Below are positions 26,040 to 35,666 of a stretch of 64,000 nt of DNA, piece by piece. How positions within the stretch are numbered: the stretch's first letter is position 1; each line of letters opens with the position of its first letter. Made by a program: the position numbers and the translations under genes. The notes beneath the pieces were generated by a model. The model was not told the DNA's origin, ran no database searches, and saw only the letters and a program-made list of their open reading frames with translations. The DNA comes from an uncultured Eubacteriales bacterium (GTDB lineage: Bacteria; Bacillota; Clostridia; Saccharofermentanales; UBA5734), in assembly GCA_903835065.1 (NCBI GenBank), contig CAILLO010000022.1:1-64000 (forward strand), given 5' to 3'.

Positions 26040-26909
26040 TCAGGCGCCTCCTTCCTCGGAGAGCAGCGCGGCCACGTACGGGGGCAGCGCGAAAGCGCCG
26101 ACGTGCATGCCGGCCGAATAGTAGCGCGTGGGCATGGCGGACGTGCCGGCCGGCGCGTCGGCGCAGCGGTCCTGCACGGGACGCGGGCCCTTGGAGGCGA
26201 AGCCGAACAGCCACATGCCGGACGGGTAGGTCGGCATGTGGAAGTGGTAGACCTCGCTGACCGGGAAGGTCTCGCGCAGGCGCTTGTGCGCGCGGCGCAT
26301 CGACTGGGCGTAGGTCTCGTAGAACGGGCTCTCGTGCTGGTTGACGAGGATGCCGTCGGGGCCCAGCGCGCGGAAGCAGTCCTGGTAGAACTTGCAGCTG
26401 AAGAGGCCCTCGCCGGGGCCGATAGGGTCGGTCGAGTCGACGAGGATCAGGTCGTAGGAGGCGTCGGGGACCTCCTTCAGGAAGCGGACGCCGTCCTCGA
26501 AGAGCAGATTGATGCGCGGGTCGGCGTCGATCGCGGAGGCGACCGATGGGAGGAACTGCTGGCACAGGCGGACGACGCGCTCGTCGATCTCGACGAGGTC
26601 GACCCGCTCGAGGCCGGGATAGCGCACCAGCTCGCGCAGCGTGCCGCCGTCGCCGCCGCCCACGATCAGGACCTTCTTCGGGTCCTTCGCGACCGACATC
26701 GGGACGTGCACCAGCATTTCGTGGTAGTGCCGCTCGTCGCGCTCGGCGACCATCATCAGCCCGTCGAGCGTGAAGAACTTCCCGAACGTCGCGGACTCGA
26801 AGAAGTCGATCCGCTGGAACGGGGTATCCTCGCCATACAGGTGGCGGGCCTTGATCGAGAGCCGGACGTCGCCGGTGTGGTCCTCGGTGAACCACTCGAA
26901 TTCCTTCAT
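26040..26909 (-). CDS. speE: Spermidine synthase
   Basis: 289 residues from MKEFEWFTEDH. Aminopropyltransferase landmarks: GGGDGG at 84-89 binds decarboxylated S-adenosylmethionine, VDLVEIDE provides the acidic ribose contact, and DSTDPIGPGEGLF at 158-170 is the catalytic gate that binds putrescine. Transfers an aminopropyl group to putrescine made by SpeA and SpeB. The frame upstream of 26909 overlaps the speA stop region and was rejected; the chosen ATG has a G-rich ribosome binding site. Confidence 0.95.
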   Translation of the reverse strand: MKEFEWFTEDHTGDVRLSIKARHLYGEDTPFQRIDFFESATFGKFFTLDGLMMVAERDERHYHEMLVHVPMSVAKDPKKVLIVGGGDGGTLRELVRYPGLERVDLVEIDERVVRLCQQFLPSVASAIDADPRINLLFEDGVRFLKEVPDASYDLILVDSTDPIGPGEGLFSCKFYQDCFRALGPDGILVNQHESPFYETYAQSMRRAHKRLRETFPVSEVYHFHMPTYPSGMWLFGFASKGPRPVQDRCADAPAGTSAMPTRYYSAGMHVGAFALPPYVAALLSEEGGA

Positions 26910-26956
26910 GCCGTTGCCCCTCTCCCCTCCCGGCCAGGCCGGAAGGCGCTTCGGCG

Positions 26957-28432
26957 TCACGCGCCGAGGATGCGGACGAACCGCGGGTTGTCCTGTTCGT
27001 TGATGATCGTGCCCTTGTTCTCGAGGATGAACTCGTACTGCCGGATCACGTCGCGCGTCAGGCGCTCGCCGGGGATCACCAGCGGGATGCCGGGAGGATA
27101 GGCCATCAGGGACTCGCCGCTGATCTCGCCTTCGGCCTCGGAGATCGGGACGATGCGCGACGGCGCGTAGAAGGCGTCGCGGGGCGGCACGACCAGGCGC
27201 GGGCGCGGCAGGGCGACGATGCCCAGCGGGTCGGAGCCCCAGGCCTCGAGCGGCGGGCGCCGGCCGAAGTACTCGCGCGACAGCGCCTCGAAGGCCTCGG
27301 CGAGGCGGGCGAGCGTGCCCGCGTCGTCGGCGAACGAGCAGATGGCGAGCACGGTGTGCGGCTCGGACAGCTCGAGCTGGATGCCGTACTTCTCGCGCAT
27401 CGCGCGGTACGCCTCGTAGCCGCTGATCCCGAGATCGTTGACCTTCACGGCGATCTTGGTCCCGTCGTAGGCGAAGATGCCGGGCCGGCCGACGTCGGCG
27501 GCGGACAGCACCTCGAGGCCGGGCACCGCGGCGATCCGTCCGCGCGCCGCCGCGACCTGCGGAAGCAGGCGGGACAGGCGCTCCTGGCCCTCGGTCGCGA
27601 GCAGGGCGCGCGTCGCGTCGAGGCTCGCCATGAGGAGGTAGGAGGCGCTCGTGGTCTGCATGAGGTTGATCGCGCCGCGCACGGTCTGGTGGTCCACCAG
27701 GCCCTCGTTGACCAGCAGGGCCGAGCTCTGGGTCAGCGAGCCGCAGGTCTTGTGCAGGCTCATGGTCGACAGGTCGGCGCCGCAGTCCATCGCGCTGGCC
27801 GGCAGGTCCTCGTGGAAGTGCAGGTGCGCTCCGTGCGCCTCGTCGACGAGCACGGCGATCCGGCGACGGTGGCAGTAGGCGACGATCGCGGCGAGGTCGG
27901 AGGCCGCGCCGTAGTAGGTCGGATTGACGACGAGCAGCGCCGCGGCGTCGGGGTTCTCGGACACGGCCTCCTTCACGGCGTCGAGCGTGATGCCGTGGGA
28001 GATGCCCCAGCGCGGGTCGGTCTCGGGCTGCAGGAACACGGGCACGGCGCCGGTCAGGATCAGCGCGTTGATCGCCGACTTGTGGACGTTGCGGGGCAGT
28101 AGGATCTTCGCGCCGGGCTGGCAGGCGGAGAAGATCATGGCCTGGACGCCGAAGGTCGAGCCGTTCACGAGGAAGAAGGCCTCGTCCGCGCCGTAGAGGT
28201 TCGCGAGCAGGCTCTCCGCGTCCTTGATCACGCCGCGGGGGTGATCCAGCAGGTCGAGCTCGGGCATGGAGTTCATGTCGAGCCGCAGTCCCTGCCGGTC
28301 GAGCGCGTCGGAGAAGCGCGTCCGCAGGGCGCCCTTCTTGTGGCCGGGCACGTCGAACGACAGGTTGCCGTTGTCGGCGGCGCGAGAGAGCGCCGTCAGG
28401 AGCGGGGTCTTCTTCTGGTGCGTGTAGTGCAT
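26957..28432 (-). CDS. speA: Arginine decarboxylase (Orn/Lys/Arg decarboxylase fold I)
   Basis: 491 residues, the short form of the aspartate-aminotransferase-fold decarboxylases found in Gram-positives (Bacillus SpeA type). DVPGHKKG near the N-terminus, DEAHGAHL at 197-204 for PLP, and Lys228 in SLHKTCGSLTQSS as the Schiff-base lysine. Lysine decarboxylase is the paralogous alternative, but agmatinase and spermidine synthase downstream argue for arginine. Starts 10 bases after speD. Confidence 0.9.
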   Translation of the reverse strand: MHYTHQKKTPLLTALSRAADNGNLSFDVPGHKKGALRTRFSDALDRQGLRLDMNSMPELDLLDHPRGVIKDAESLLANLYGADEAFFLVNGSTFGVQAMIFSACQPGAKILLPRNVHKSAINALILTGAVPVFLQPETDPRWGISHGITLDAVKEAVSENPDAAALLVVNPTYYGAASDLAAIVAYCHRRRIAVLVDEAHGAHLHFHEDLPASAMDCGADLSTMSLHKTCGSLTQSSALLVNEGLVDHQTVRGAINLMQTTSASYLLMASLDATRALLATEGQERLSRLLPQVAAARGRIAAVPGLEVLSAADVGRPGIFAYDGTKIAVKVNDLGISGYEAYRAMREKYGIQLELSEPHTVLAICSFADDAGTLARLAEAFEALSREYFGRRPPLEAWGSDPLGIVALPRPRLVVPPRDAFYAPSRIVPISEAEGEISGESLMAYPPGIPLVIPGERLTRDVIRQYEFILENKGTIINEQDNPRFVRILGA

Positions 28433-28442
28433 CGTGCCGCCC

Positions 28443-29291
28443 CTAGATCGAGGCGAAGTTCCGGCCGTAGTAGATCTCTTCCATCTCGCGGTGGATCCGC
28501 TGCTCGATGCGCCGGCGCTCGCCCGCGTGCAGTTTGGCCTTGGTCGTCCCGAACAGGTAGTTGTCGAGGTCGAAGGCGCGCAGCATGCACTTGGTGTGGA
28601 AGATGTTCTCCTGGTAGACGTTGACGTCCATCATGTGGTAGCTGTCGTGGATCTCCTGCGGCAGGTAGCTCTGGATCGAGTGGATCGGGTGGTCGATGAA
28701 GAGCTTCTTGCCCGTGAAGTCGCGCGTGAAGCCGCGCACGCGGTAGTCGATCGTCATGATGTCGGCGTCGAAACTGTGGATCAGGTAGTCCAGCGCGTTC
28801 AGCGGCGAGATGCGGCCGCAGGTCGACACGTCGATGTCGATGCGGAACGTGCTGATGCCGAGCACCGGGTGGTACTCGGGGTAGGTGTGCACGGTGATGT
28901 GGCTCTTGTCGAGGTGCGCGAGCACGGTGTCGCGGGGCGGGGTCGGGCCGGAGGGGCCGTCGCCGCCGGGGCCGCTGGTGCTGCCGGTCGGGCCGGAGCC
29001 GCCGAGCTGCTCCTCCTCGCAGATCAGGATCGTCACGGACGAGCCCTGCGGGTCGTAGTCCTGCTTGGAGATGCTGAGAATGGTCGCGCCGATGATCTGG
29101 TTCACGCTCTCGAGAATCGTGGTCAGGCGTTCGGCGTTGTACTGCTCGTCGATGTATTCGATGTACGCGTCGCGGTCCTCGACGGTCCGCGCGTAGCACA
29201 GGTCGTACAGGTTGAAGCTCAGGGATTTGGTGAGGTTGTTGAACCCGTGAAGCTTGAGCTTGGTGGGGTTCGCCTGCGGGATCTTCTCCAT
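28443..29291 (-). CDS. speD: S-adenosylmethionine decarboxylase proenzyme, E. coli type
   Basis: 282 residues, the long class 1A form. [19 protein letters not shown] at the start, self-cleavage expected between Lys129 and Ser130 in [12 protein letters not shown] to give the pyruvoyl cofactor, catalytic Cys158 in STCG, and [15 protein letters not shown] near the end. It supplies decarboxylated AdoMet to SpeE. Odd: residues 97-119 are a Gly/Ser/Pro/Thr linker just before the cleavage site that E. coli SpeD lacks. AGGAGG lies 6 bases before the ATG. First gene of the polyamine operon. Confidence 0.95.
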   Translation of the reverse strand: MEKIPQANPTKLKLHGFNNLTKSLSFNLYDLCYARTVEDRDAYIEYIDEQYNAERLTTILESVNQIIGATILSISKQDYDPQGSSVTILICEEEQLGGSGPTGSTSGPGGDGPSGPTPPRDTVLAHLDKSHITVHTYPEYHPVLGISTFRIDIDVSTCGRISPLNALDYLIHSFDADIMTIDYRVRGFTRDFTGKKLFIDHPIHSIQSYLPQEIHDSYHMMDVNVYQENIFHTKCMLRAFDLDNYLFGTTKAKLHAGERRRIEQRIHREMEEIYYGRNFASI

Positions 29292-29599
29292 TCGGTTCCT
29301 CCTGACGCCTAGTTCACGCCTGGAAGGCGGAAACGCGTCCCGGAGTCGGCACGGTCGGAGTCCCGGGGGATCCGGGTCCGGCGGCAGGTGCCACCTCCAG
29401 AAGAGAGCGTCTGAGCGTCCAGGCAATGTACCCGACTTCAACGGGCCAGGGTCCGGGTCGTCGTCCGCGTTCCGGACGTGCGTCCCCTTCCATGGTTGCA
29501 GGAACAGTCAGGCTCCTTGGTGAACCTGTCTTGGGCTCTTTCCGGCGGTCCTCCCTCGCGGGCGGGCCGTCGTCTCCCGTGCCTTTACTGTCTTTCCGC

Positions 29600-29628
29600 A
29601 TCATAGCAGAAACCCCCCCGGACAACAA
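29600..29628 (-). promoter_or_regulatory. speD operon promoter (extended -10)
   Basis: Minus strand: TTGTTG (29623-29628), 17-base spacer containing G7, then TGC preceding TATGAT (29600-29605). It overlaps the terminator hairpin of the uxaC unit. Confidence 0.55.
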
Positions 29629-29643
29629 GAAATCCGAGGGGGT
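29606..29643 (-). terminator. Terminator of the uxaC transcription unit
   Basis: CCCCC and CGGA (29613-29622) pair with TCCG and GGGGG (29633-29642) with one mismatch; on the minus strand TTTCTG follows. About 45 bases beyond the uxaC stop. Confidence 0.6.
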
Positions 29644-29687
29644 CCCGAACGGGGTGTGCTCCGAGCGTGGACGGCGGTCGCCGGCAC

Positions 29688-31157
29688 CTAGAGTACGAAG
29701 AAGGTCACGGCATTGCGGTAGCTGATGTCCCGGGCCATCCCGCCGACGAGGTCGAAGTCCCGCGGCGCCTCCCCGCGCTCGATCCAGCGGCCGAGCAGCC
29801 CGCACAGGATGCGGCGGAAGTACTCGTGGCGCGGATAGGACAGGAAGCTGCGCGAGTCCGTGGTCATCCCGATGAAGTCGCCGAGCACGCTCTGCTCGGA
29901 CAGGGCCTGGAGCTGGTTCTCCATGCCGCGTCGGTGGTCGTTGAACCACCATGCCGACCCGAACTGGATCTTGCCGCGCTGGCCTTCGCCCGGGAAGCAC
30001 CCGGTCAGGCAGGCCAGGGCCTCGTTGTCGGACGGGTTCAGGTTGTACAGGACCGTGCGGGGCAGCTCGCCGGTCGCGTCGAGCGCGGCGAGGAAGCGGG
30101 CGGTCGCCTGGATGCCGACCGGGTCGCCGATCGCGTCGAAGCCGGTGTCGGGTCCGAGCACGGGGAACAACCGGGTGTTCAGGTTGCGGGAGCAACCGAC
30201 GTGCAGCTGCATCGCCCAGTCGAGGCGGTGGTAGAGGCGCCCGAGGAAGGTCATCACGACGGAGCGGAACGCGGTCTCCTCGTCGGCCGTCGGCGGGATG
30301 CCGGACAGGGCGCGGCCGAGGACGCGGTGCGCGTCGGCGGGCGTCGCGGTCTCGGAGAACGCCGGCGGGTCCTGCGCGTGGTCGGACACCTTGCAGCCGT
30401 GCGCCGCGAAGTGCTTCGCGCGGGCCTCGAGGGCGGCCTGCAGGGAGTCGAGGCCGTTCACGGGGAAGCCTGCGGACGCGGACAGGACCTCGATGCTCCT
30501 GCGGAAGTCGGCGCCGCGGACGCGGAGGTAGCGGTCGGGGCGGAAGGTCGGGCGGACCGAGACCGCGCCTGGCGTTCCCGCGCCGGCCCCGGCGATCTTC
30601 GCGTGGAACTCCAGCGTGTCCGCCGGGTCGTCGGTCGTGCATACGGTGCGGACGTCCGTCGCCTTCATGAGCTGGCCGGCGGTGAGACCGCCCGGTCCGA
30701 GCTTCCGGTTGCAGGCGTCCCAGATCTCGTCCGCGGTCGCAGGGGACAGCAGCAGGTCGACGCCGAAGGTGCGCGACAGCTCCATGTGCGTCCAGTGGTA
30801 GAGGGGGTGGCCGATCAGGCGGGGCAGCGTCGCGGCGTAGCGGTCGAAGCGGGCGCGGTCGGTCGCGGCTGGGTCGGACGCCCCGGCGGCCCCGGCGGAG
30901 GCCGGACCGGTCGCCTCGACCTCGCGGGCGCCGTCGGCGCGCATCATGCGCCACTTGTAGTGGTCGCCGTAGAGCCAGGCCTGGGTGATGTTGTCGAAGG
31001 TCCGGTCGGAGGCGATCTCGGACGGGATCAGGTGGCAGTGGTAGTCGCAGATCGGCTCCTTCTCGGCGTAGTCGTGGTAGAGCCGCACCGCGGCGGGCGT
31101 GTCGAGCAGGAAGTCGTCGTGGATGAAGGGGCGGGTCGGGGTCGAGGATGCGGCCAT
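29688..31157 (-). CDS. uxaC: Uronate isomerase (glucuronate/galacturonate isomerase)
   Basis: 489 residues, usual length. Amidohydrolase-superfamily protein with FIHDDFLLDTPAAVRLYHDYA at the start, CDYHCHLIPSEIA carrying the metal-type HxH, HWTHMELSRTFGVD, and the family-typical end SYRNAVTFFVL. Converts D-glucuronate to D-fructuronate and D-galacturonate to D-tagaturonate. It follows an SDR of the mannonate/fructuronate reductase type by 21 bases, so the pair gives the first two steps of hexuronate catabolism. A low-complexity Ala/Gly insertion near 80-100 is unusual. UxuA is not in the window. Confidence 0.93.
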   Translation of the reverse strand: MAASSTPTRPFIHDDFLLDTPAAVRLYHDYAEKEPICDYHCHLIPSEIASDRTFDNITQAWLYGDHYKWRMMRADGAREVEATGPASAGAAGASDPAATDRARFDRYAATLPRLIGHPLYHWTHMELSRTFGVDLLLSPATADEIWDACNRKLGPGGLTAGQLMKATDVRTVCTTDDPADTLEFHAKIAGAGAGTPGAVSVRPTFRPDRYLRVRGADFRRSIEVLSASAGFPVNGLDSLQAALEARAKHFAAHGCKVSDHAQDPPAFSETATPADAHRVLGRALSGIPPTADEETAFRSVVMTFLGRLYHRLDWAMQLHVGCSRNLNTRLFPVLGPDTGFDAIGDPVGIQATARFLAALDATGELPRTVLYNLNPSDNEALACLTGCFPGEGQRGKIQFGSAWWFNDHRRGMENQLQALSEQSVLGDFIGMTTDSRSFLSYPRHEYFRRILCGLLGRWIERGEAPRDFDLVGGMARDISYRNAVTFFVL

Positions 31158-31178
31158 GGGGGGTCCCTCCTTGTCGTG

Positions 31179-32000
31179 TCAGACGCCGGAAAAGGCGGAG
31201 AAGCCGCCGTCCACGGGGACGACGATGCCGGTGACGAACCTCGACGCGTCGGAGCAGAGCCAGACCAGTGTGCCGGCCAGGTCGTCGGGTTCGCCGAAGC
31301 GGCCCATCGGGGTCGAGTGGAGGATCGAAGTGCCGCGCTCGCTGAGCGTGCCGTCCTCCGGGTTCGTGAGCAGGAAGCGGTTCTGCTCGGTGAGGAAGAA
31401 GCCGGGGGCGATTGCGTTGACGCGGATCAGGTCCCCGTGGGCGCGGGCGAGGTCGACGGCCAGCCACTGCGTGAAGTTGCTGACGGCCGCCTTGGCCGCG
31501 GAATAGCCGGGAACGCGGGTCAGCGGGCGCATCGCGTTCAGCGAGCTGACGTGGACGATCGCGCCGCCGCTGGGGTTCCGGACGATCGCCTTGCCGAAGA
31601 CCTGCGCGGGGATCACGGCGCCGGCCATCAGGTTGAGGTTGACGACTTCCGCGAGCGCGTCGGCCGACAGGTCGAAGAAGTCGGTGCCGGCGTTGGTCGT
31701 CGCGTCGGGGCGGTTGCCGCCGACGGCGTTGACGAGGATGTCGACCTTGCCGAACTCCTCGAGGATCCGCACGCGGGCCGCCTCGAGCGACGGGCGGGAT
31801 TTCGCGTCCATCTCGAAGGGCATCGCGCGGCCCTTGTAGCCCGCGAGGCAGCCGCAGTTCTCCACGGCGTTCGCGAAGCGGCGGTCGCCGAAGGCGACGT
31901 CGGCGCCGGCGGACATGAGGGCGTGGGCCATCGCGCTGCCGAGGACGCCGCTGCCACCGAGCAGCACGACGGTCTTGCCGGTCAGGTCGAAGAGTTCCAT
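31179..32000 (-). CDS. SDR-family oxidoreductase, probable D-fructuronate (mannonate) reductase
   Basis: About 273 residues. Rossmann NAD(P) motif GGSGVLGSAMA near 15-25, NAVGGN for the NNAG position, catalytic Ser in VSSLNAM and YSAAK for the Tyr/Lys pair, and IAPGFFLTEQNRFLL. The last motif is typical of SDR-type mannonate oxidoreductases. Specificity is inferred from adjacent uxaC. I prefer ATG 32000 with AAAGGA upstream; ATG 32012 is directly abutted by its AGG. Confidence 0.85.
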   Translation of the reverse strand: MELFDLTGKTVVLLGGSGVLGSAMAHALMSAGADVAFGDRRFANAVENCGCLAGYKGRAMPFEMDAKSRPSLEAARVRILEEFGKVDILVNAVGGNRPDATTNAGTDFFDLSADALAEVVNLNLMAGAVIPAQVFGKAIVRNPSGGAIVHVSSLNAMRPLTRVPGYSAAKAAVSNFTQWLAVDLARAHGDLIRVNAIAPGFFLTEQNRFLLTNPEDGTLSERGTSILHSTPMGRFGEPDDLAGTLVWLCSDASRFVTGIVVPVDGGFSAFSGV

Positions 32001-32111
32001 AGTGCAGGCCATCCTTTCGGGGGGCGGGCTCCGGGTCGTCCCGGGGGGCGGATTCCGGGTCGTCGATTCCAGTGTACCGCAAGTTCGCGGGCACGGATGG
32101 CCCGATATTGC

Positions 32112-32140
32112 TTGCCAATCGGCTTTTCTTGCCGTACGCT
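32112..32140 (+). promoter_or_regulatory. Promoter of the AraC-family regulator
   Basis: TTGCCA (32112-32117), 17-base spacer, TACGCT (32135-32140), 25 bases before the GTG start. The divergent uxu unit begins about 160 bases away, so one regulator site could control both. Confidence 0.5.
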
Positions 32141-32164
32141 CGGGGGGATGGGAGGTGGTCCGAC

Positions 32165-33025
32165 GTGGGACGTTTCCAGCGGGAATTCGATTCGCGCCAG
32201 TACATGCTGGCCGTCGACATGGAGTTCTTCCATTACCGGAACTCCAAGCTCCTCAACATCGAGTACCACAACCACGATTTCTACGAGATCTACTTCCTCG
32301 TCTCCGGCCGGATCACCTACTACGTCGAGGGCCGCTCCTACGTGCTCTCCCCCGGCGACGTCCTGCTGCTCAGCGACCAGGAGATGCACCGCCCCTCCCA
32401 GGCCGGCGAGGACGCCTACGAGCGCATCGTGGTCTGGGTCCGCCCGGAGTACCTGCGGTCGCTCGGCAGCCCGGACTTCTCCCTGGCGGAGTGCTTCGAG
32501 GGGCTGCCCCACAAGGGCGGCAACCAGCTCCGGATGGACCCCGCGACCCTCCAGGAGTTCCGCGAGGGCCTAGACGACCTCGAGGAGTCCTACTGGAGCG
32601 AGGAGCCGGGCTCGGACCTCCTGCGGCGCGCGTACTTCACCGAGGTGATGGTCCGCCTCAACCGCGCCTACCGGGCGTCGCTGGAAGGGCGCGCCGTGCA
32701 GGACGGCGAGGTGTCGGCGGCGCCGTCGACGCGCACGGCCCGGCTGATCCGCTACATCAACGACAACATCGGGGAGGACCTCGGGCTGGACCGCCTCGCG
32801 GCCGAATTCTACGTCAGCAAGTACCACATGCTGCGCGAATTCCGGCGCCACACCGGCGTGACGATCCACCAGTACGTGCTGACCAAGCGGCTGATCCTCG
32901 CGCGCCACCACCTGCGCCGGGGCATGCCCGTCGCGGAGGTGTGCCGCCTGTGCGGCTTCCGGGACCCGTCGAACTTCGCGCGCCTCTACCGGCGCGAGTA
33001 CGGGAGATCGCCCAAGGAAGAGTGA
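32165..33025 (+). CDS. AraC-family transcriptional regulator
   Basis: 286 residues. N-terminal cupin-type sensor domain (HNHDFYEIYFLVSGRITYYVEGR..LSPGDVLLLSDQEMHRP) and a C-terminal double helix-turn-helix from about 190 (LGLDRLAAEFYVSKYHMLREFRRHTG..VAEVCRLCGFRDPSNFARLYRREYG). Such regulators sense sugars. Divergent from the hexuronate genes and probably their activator. GTG 32165 has GGGAGG 9 bases upstream; the frame extends further to 32072 but without a ribosome binding site. Confidence 0.9.
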   Translation: MGRFQREFDSRQYMLAVDMEFFHYRNSKLLNIEYHNHDFYEIYFLVSGRITYYVEGRSYVLSPGDVLLLSDQEMHRPSQAGEDAYERIVVWVRPEYLRSLGSPDFSLAECFEGLPHKGGNQLRMDPATLQEFREGLDDLEESYWSEEPGSDLLRRAYFTEVMVRLNRAYRASLEGRAVQDGEVSAAPSTRTARLIRYINDNIGEDLGLDRLAAEFYVSKYHMLREFRRHTGVTIHQYVLTKRLILARHHLRRGMPVAEVCRLCGFRDPSNFARLYRREYGRSPKEE

Positions 33026-33037
33026 AAAGACGTTGGC

Positions 33038-34345
33038 CTAAAAGATCCTTCTGCGGTCGATGACCCGCTTGGCCTTGCCTTCGCTGCGCGGCAGCGTCTT
33101 CGGCTCGACGAGGCCGACCATGGCCCACAGCCCGAGCGTGTCGTGGATCGCGTGCGCCAGGCGCGACTCGGTCTCCTCGACGGGCGACTCCTCGTCCGAG
33201 AAGAACTGCGGGGTCATCTCGATCTGGATCTCCATCTGGTCGAGGTTGTCGATGCGGTCGACATGGATCAGGTAGTGCGGGTCGACTTCGCCGAAGGACA
33301 AGAGCACGGACTCGATCTGCGACGGGAAGACGTTGACGCCGCGGATGATCAGCATGTCGTCGGAGCGCCCGGTCACCTTCTCCATGCGCGGGCTCGTCCG
33401 GCCGCAGGCGCACGTCCCGGTATGGAGCACGGTGAGGTCGCCCGTGCGGTAGCGGACCAGGGGCAACGCCTCCTTGGTGATGCAGGTGAACACGAGCTCG
33501 CCGCGCTCGCCGTCCGGCAGGACCGCGCCGGTCGCGGGGTCGATGATTTCGGGAAGGAAGTGGTCCGCGCAGATGTGCATGCCCGTGAGGCACTCGCAGT
33601 CCATCGAGACGCCCGGGCCGATGATCTCGGACAGGCCGTAGACGTCGTAAGCCTTGAGGCCCAGCCGCGACTCGATCTGGCGGCGCATCTCCTCCGACCA
33701 GGGCTCGGCGCCGAAGATGCCGACGCGCAGCTTCAGGTCCTCCTTGCGGACGCCCGACGCCTCGAGCTCGTCGGCGAGGTGCAGCGCATAGGAGGGGGTG
33801 CAGCACAGGACGGTCGCCTGGAAGTCGACCATGAGCTGGATCTGCCGCGACGTGTTGCCGCCGGAGATCGGGACCACGGTCGCGCCGACCTTCTCGGCGC
33901 CGTAGTGGAAGCCGAGGCCGCCGGTGAAGAGGCCGTAGCCGTAGGCCACGTGGACGACGTCGCGCTTCGTGACGCCGACGTTCGTGAGCGAGCGGGCCAC
34001 CACCTCGGACCAGGTCTCGATGTCCCGGGCCGTGTAGCCGACGACCGTCTGCTTGCCCGTCGTGCCCGACGAGGCGTGGATGCGGACGACGTCCTCGAGC
34101 GGAACGGCGAAGGTGCCGAAGGGGTAGTTGTCGCGCAGGTCGGTCTTGCGCGTGAACGGCAGCCGCGCGAGGTCGTCGACGCCGCGGACGTCGGACGGCG
34201 CGAGGCCGGCCGCCTCCATGCGCTGCGCGTAGTACGGGACGTGGGCGCAGACCCGCTCGATCATCTCGGTGAGTCGCCGGCCCTGCAGGTCGCGGAGCTT
34301 CTCGGGGGCGAGGCATTCCATTTCGGGGTTCCAGCAACGCGTCAT
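33038..34345 (-). CDS. paaK: Phenylacetate-CoA ligase
   Basis: 435 residues, usual length. ATP/AMP-binding loop SSGTTGKQT at 92-100, [17 protein letters not shown], and [20 protein letters not shown], all diagnostic of PaaK. Activates phenylacetate (or an aryl acid) to its CoA thioester with ATP. The rest of the paa pathway is absent here; in anaerobes a lone PaaK usually works with indolepyruvate ferredoxin oxidoreductase in aromatic amino acid metabolism. ATG 34345 follows GGAAGGA. Confidence 0.93.
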   Translation of the reverse strand: MTRCWNPEMECLAPEKLRDLQGRRLTEMIERVCAHVPYYAQRMEAAGLAPSDVRGVDDLARLPFTRKTDLRDNYPFGTFAVPLEDVVRIHASSGTTGKQTVVGYTARDIETWSEVVARSLTNVGVTKRDVVHVAYGYGLFTGGLGFHYGAEKVGATVVPISGGNTSRQIQLMVDFQATVLCCTPSYALHLADELEASGVRKEDLKLRVGIFGAEPWSEEMRRQIESRLGLKAYDVYGLSEIIGPGVSMDCECLTGMHICADHFLPEIIDPATGAVLPDGERGELVFTCITKEALPLVRYRTGDLTVLHTGTCACGRTSPRMEKVTGRSDDMLIIRGVNVFPSQIESVLLSFGEVDPHYLIHVDRIDNLDQMEIQIEMTPQFFSDEESPVEETESRLAHAIHDTLGLWAMVGLVEPKTLPRSEGKAKRVIDRRRIF

Positions 34346-34364
34346 GTCGGTGTTCCTTCCCGGG

Positions 34365-35666
34365 TCAGAGGGCGCCGTAGATCGTCTCCGCGAGGGCGAA
34401 GTGCCCCGCCGTGCCCGGGTGGACCCGGTCGTTGGAGAGTTCGTAGGTCGAAAGGTGTCCGAGCAGCGCGTCGAACGCGGCCTGCGCATCGACGCAGGGG
34501 AGCCCGGACCGGGCGGCGGTCTTCTTCTCGATCGCCCCGAAGCGGTCGACCGTCGTGCGGAGGGCGTCGTCCTTGCGGAGCTCGAGAAAGTAGGGCGTGA
34601 CGAGCAGGATCGACTTGACCCGGTCCCGGGTCATCCGGACCAGCGTCTCGAGGTTCTCCTCGAATTCCGCCTCGCCGACCTGCGCTTCCTTGAGGAAGGG
34701 GCGGTGCAGGGCGCGCGCGCAATCGTTGACGCCGACCAGCAGCACCAGCCGGTCGGGCGCGAGGTCCAGGACGTCGGTCTGCCAGCGCTCGAGCAGCTCG
34801 CGCGTGGAATCGCCGGAGACGCCCATGTTGACCGTGCGGATGCGCAGTTCGGGGTGGCGCGTCTGGAGCAGGGCGTCGAGCAGGTTCACGTAGCCGTCGC
34901 CCAGGGACCCGGGGCTGCCTTCGCCGATGCGGCGGGCGCGGTTGCAGTCGGTGATCGAGTCGCCGACGAAGAGGAGCTTGTCCTCGGGGTCGAGCCGGAG
35001 CGCGGACGTGGAGCGGACGGGCTCCTCGCCCTCGAGGGCCTCGTAGATCGCGGCGGCGACGGCCTCGTGGCCCAGCGTGCTGGGGTGCACGCGGTCGAAG
35101 CAGATCATGACGGAGTGCACGTGGGCGAGCAGGCGGTCGATCGCGGCCTGGGCGTCCACGAAGACGAGGCCGTGGCGGCGGGCGGCCTCCCGCATGATGC
35201 CGGCGTAGCGGTCCATGGCGGCGCGCATCGGGTCGAGGCGCGAGGGTTCGACGAAGAACGGCGAGACGAGCACCATCCGGGGCACCGACGGGAGCGTCGT
35301 CTCGATCAGGGTCTCCAGATTCGCGGCGTATTCGGACTCGAGGATGTGCGTCTCCGGCATCGTCGGGCGGTCGAAGCGGCGCCAGACGTCGTTCGCGCCG
35401 ACCATGAGCACGACGCGGTCGGGCGAGAGATCGAGCACGTCGCGCTGCCAGCGGGCGATCAGGTCGCGGGTCGTGTGGCCCTTGTCGCCCATGTTCACGA
35501 CGCGCAGGCCGAGCTCGGGGCGCCGGGCCTTCACCCGGGCGTCGAACAGCGCGACGAAGCCGGTCCCCAGCGCACCGAGCACGCCTTCGCCCACGGGGTA
35601 GGACCGTCCGCAGTAGGTTATGGAGTCTCCGATGAAGACGATCTTCTCTTCCCTGGCGAGGGTCAT
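34365..35666 (-). CDS. Tandem-duplicated SGNH/GDSL hydrolase
   Basis: 433 residues made of two homologous SGNH hydrolase domains of about 210 residues each. Domain 1 has [26 protein letters not shown] and [10 protein letters not shown]; domain 2 has [26 protein letters not shown] and [10 protein letters not shown]. Both keep catalytic Ser, Gly, Asn, Asp and His, so both can be active esterases. Most family members have one domain. No signal peptide, so cytoplasmic. The ATG overlaps the stop of the acyltransferase gene (35663-35666), and I suspect a shared role in lipid or acyl-ester metabolism. Confidence 0.88.
   Translation of the reverse strand: MTLAREEKIVFIGDSITYCGRSYPVGEGVLGALGTGFVALFDARVKARRPELGLRVVNMGDKGHTTRDLIARWQRDVLDLSPDRVVLMVGANDVWRRFDRPTMPETHILESEYAANLETLIETTLPSVPRMVLVSPFFVEPSRLDPMRAAMDRYAGIMREAARRHGLVFVDAQAAIDRLLAHVHSVMICFDRVHPSTLGHEAVAAAIYEALEGEEPVRSTSALRLDPEDKLLFVGDSITDCNRARRIGEGSPGSLGDGYVNLLDALLQTRHPELRIRTVNMGVSGDSTRELLERWQTDVLDLAPDRLVLLVGVNDCARALHRPFLKEAQVGEAEFEENLETLVRMTRDRVKSILLVTPYFLELRKDDALRTTVDRFGAIEKKTAARSGLPCVDAQAAFDALLGHLSTYELSNDRVHPGTAGHFALAETIYGAL

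Larger units (their letters stand above)
29292..29687. other. speD leader region (396 bp)
   Basis: Contains the speD promoter merged with the uxaC terminator and then about 300 bases of leader. A 59-codon minus-strand frame (29314-29493) ends just before speD but has no good ribosome binding site. No known riboswitch was recognised; the length suggests leader-level control. Confidence 0.5.

Noticed and set aside
29314-32220. 968-codon minus-strand open frame over uxaC and the SDR
   Set aside because: Out of frame with both real genes; a by-product of high GC. Only its last 59 codons are mentioned as a possible leader frame.
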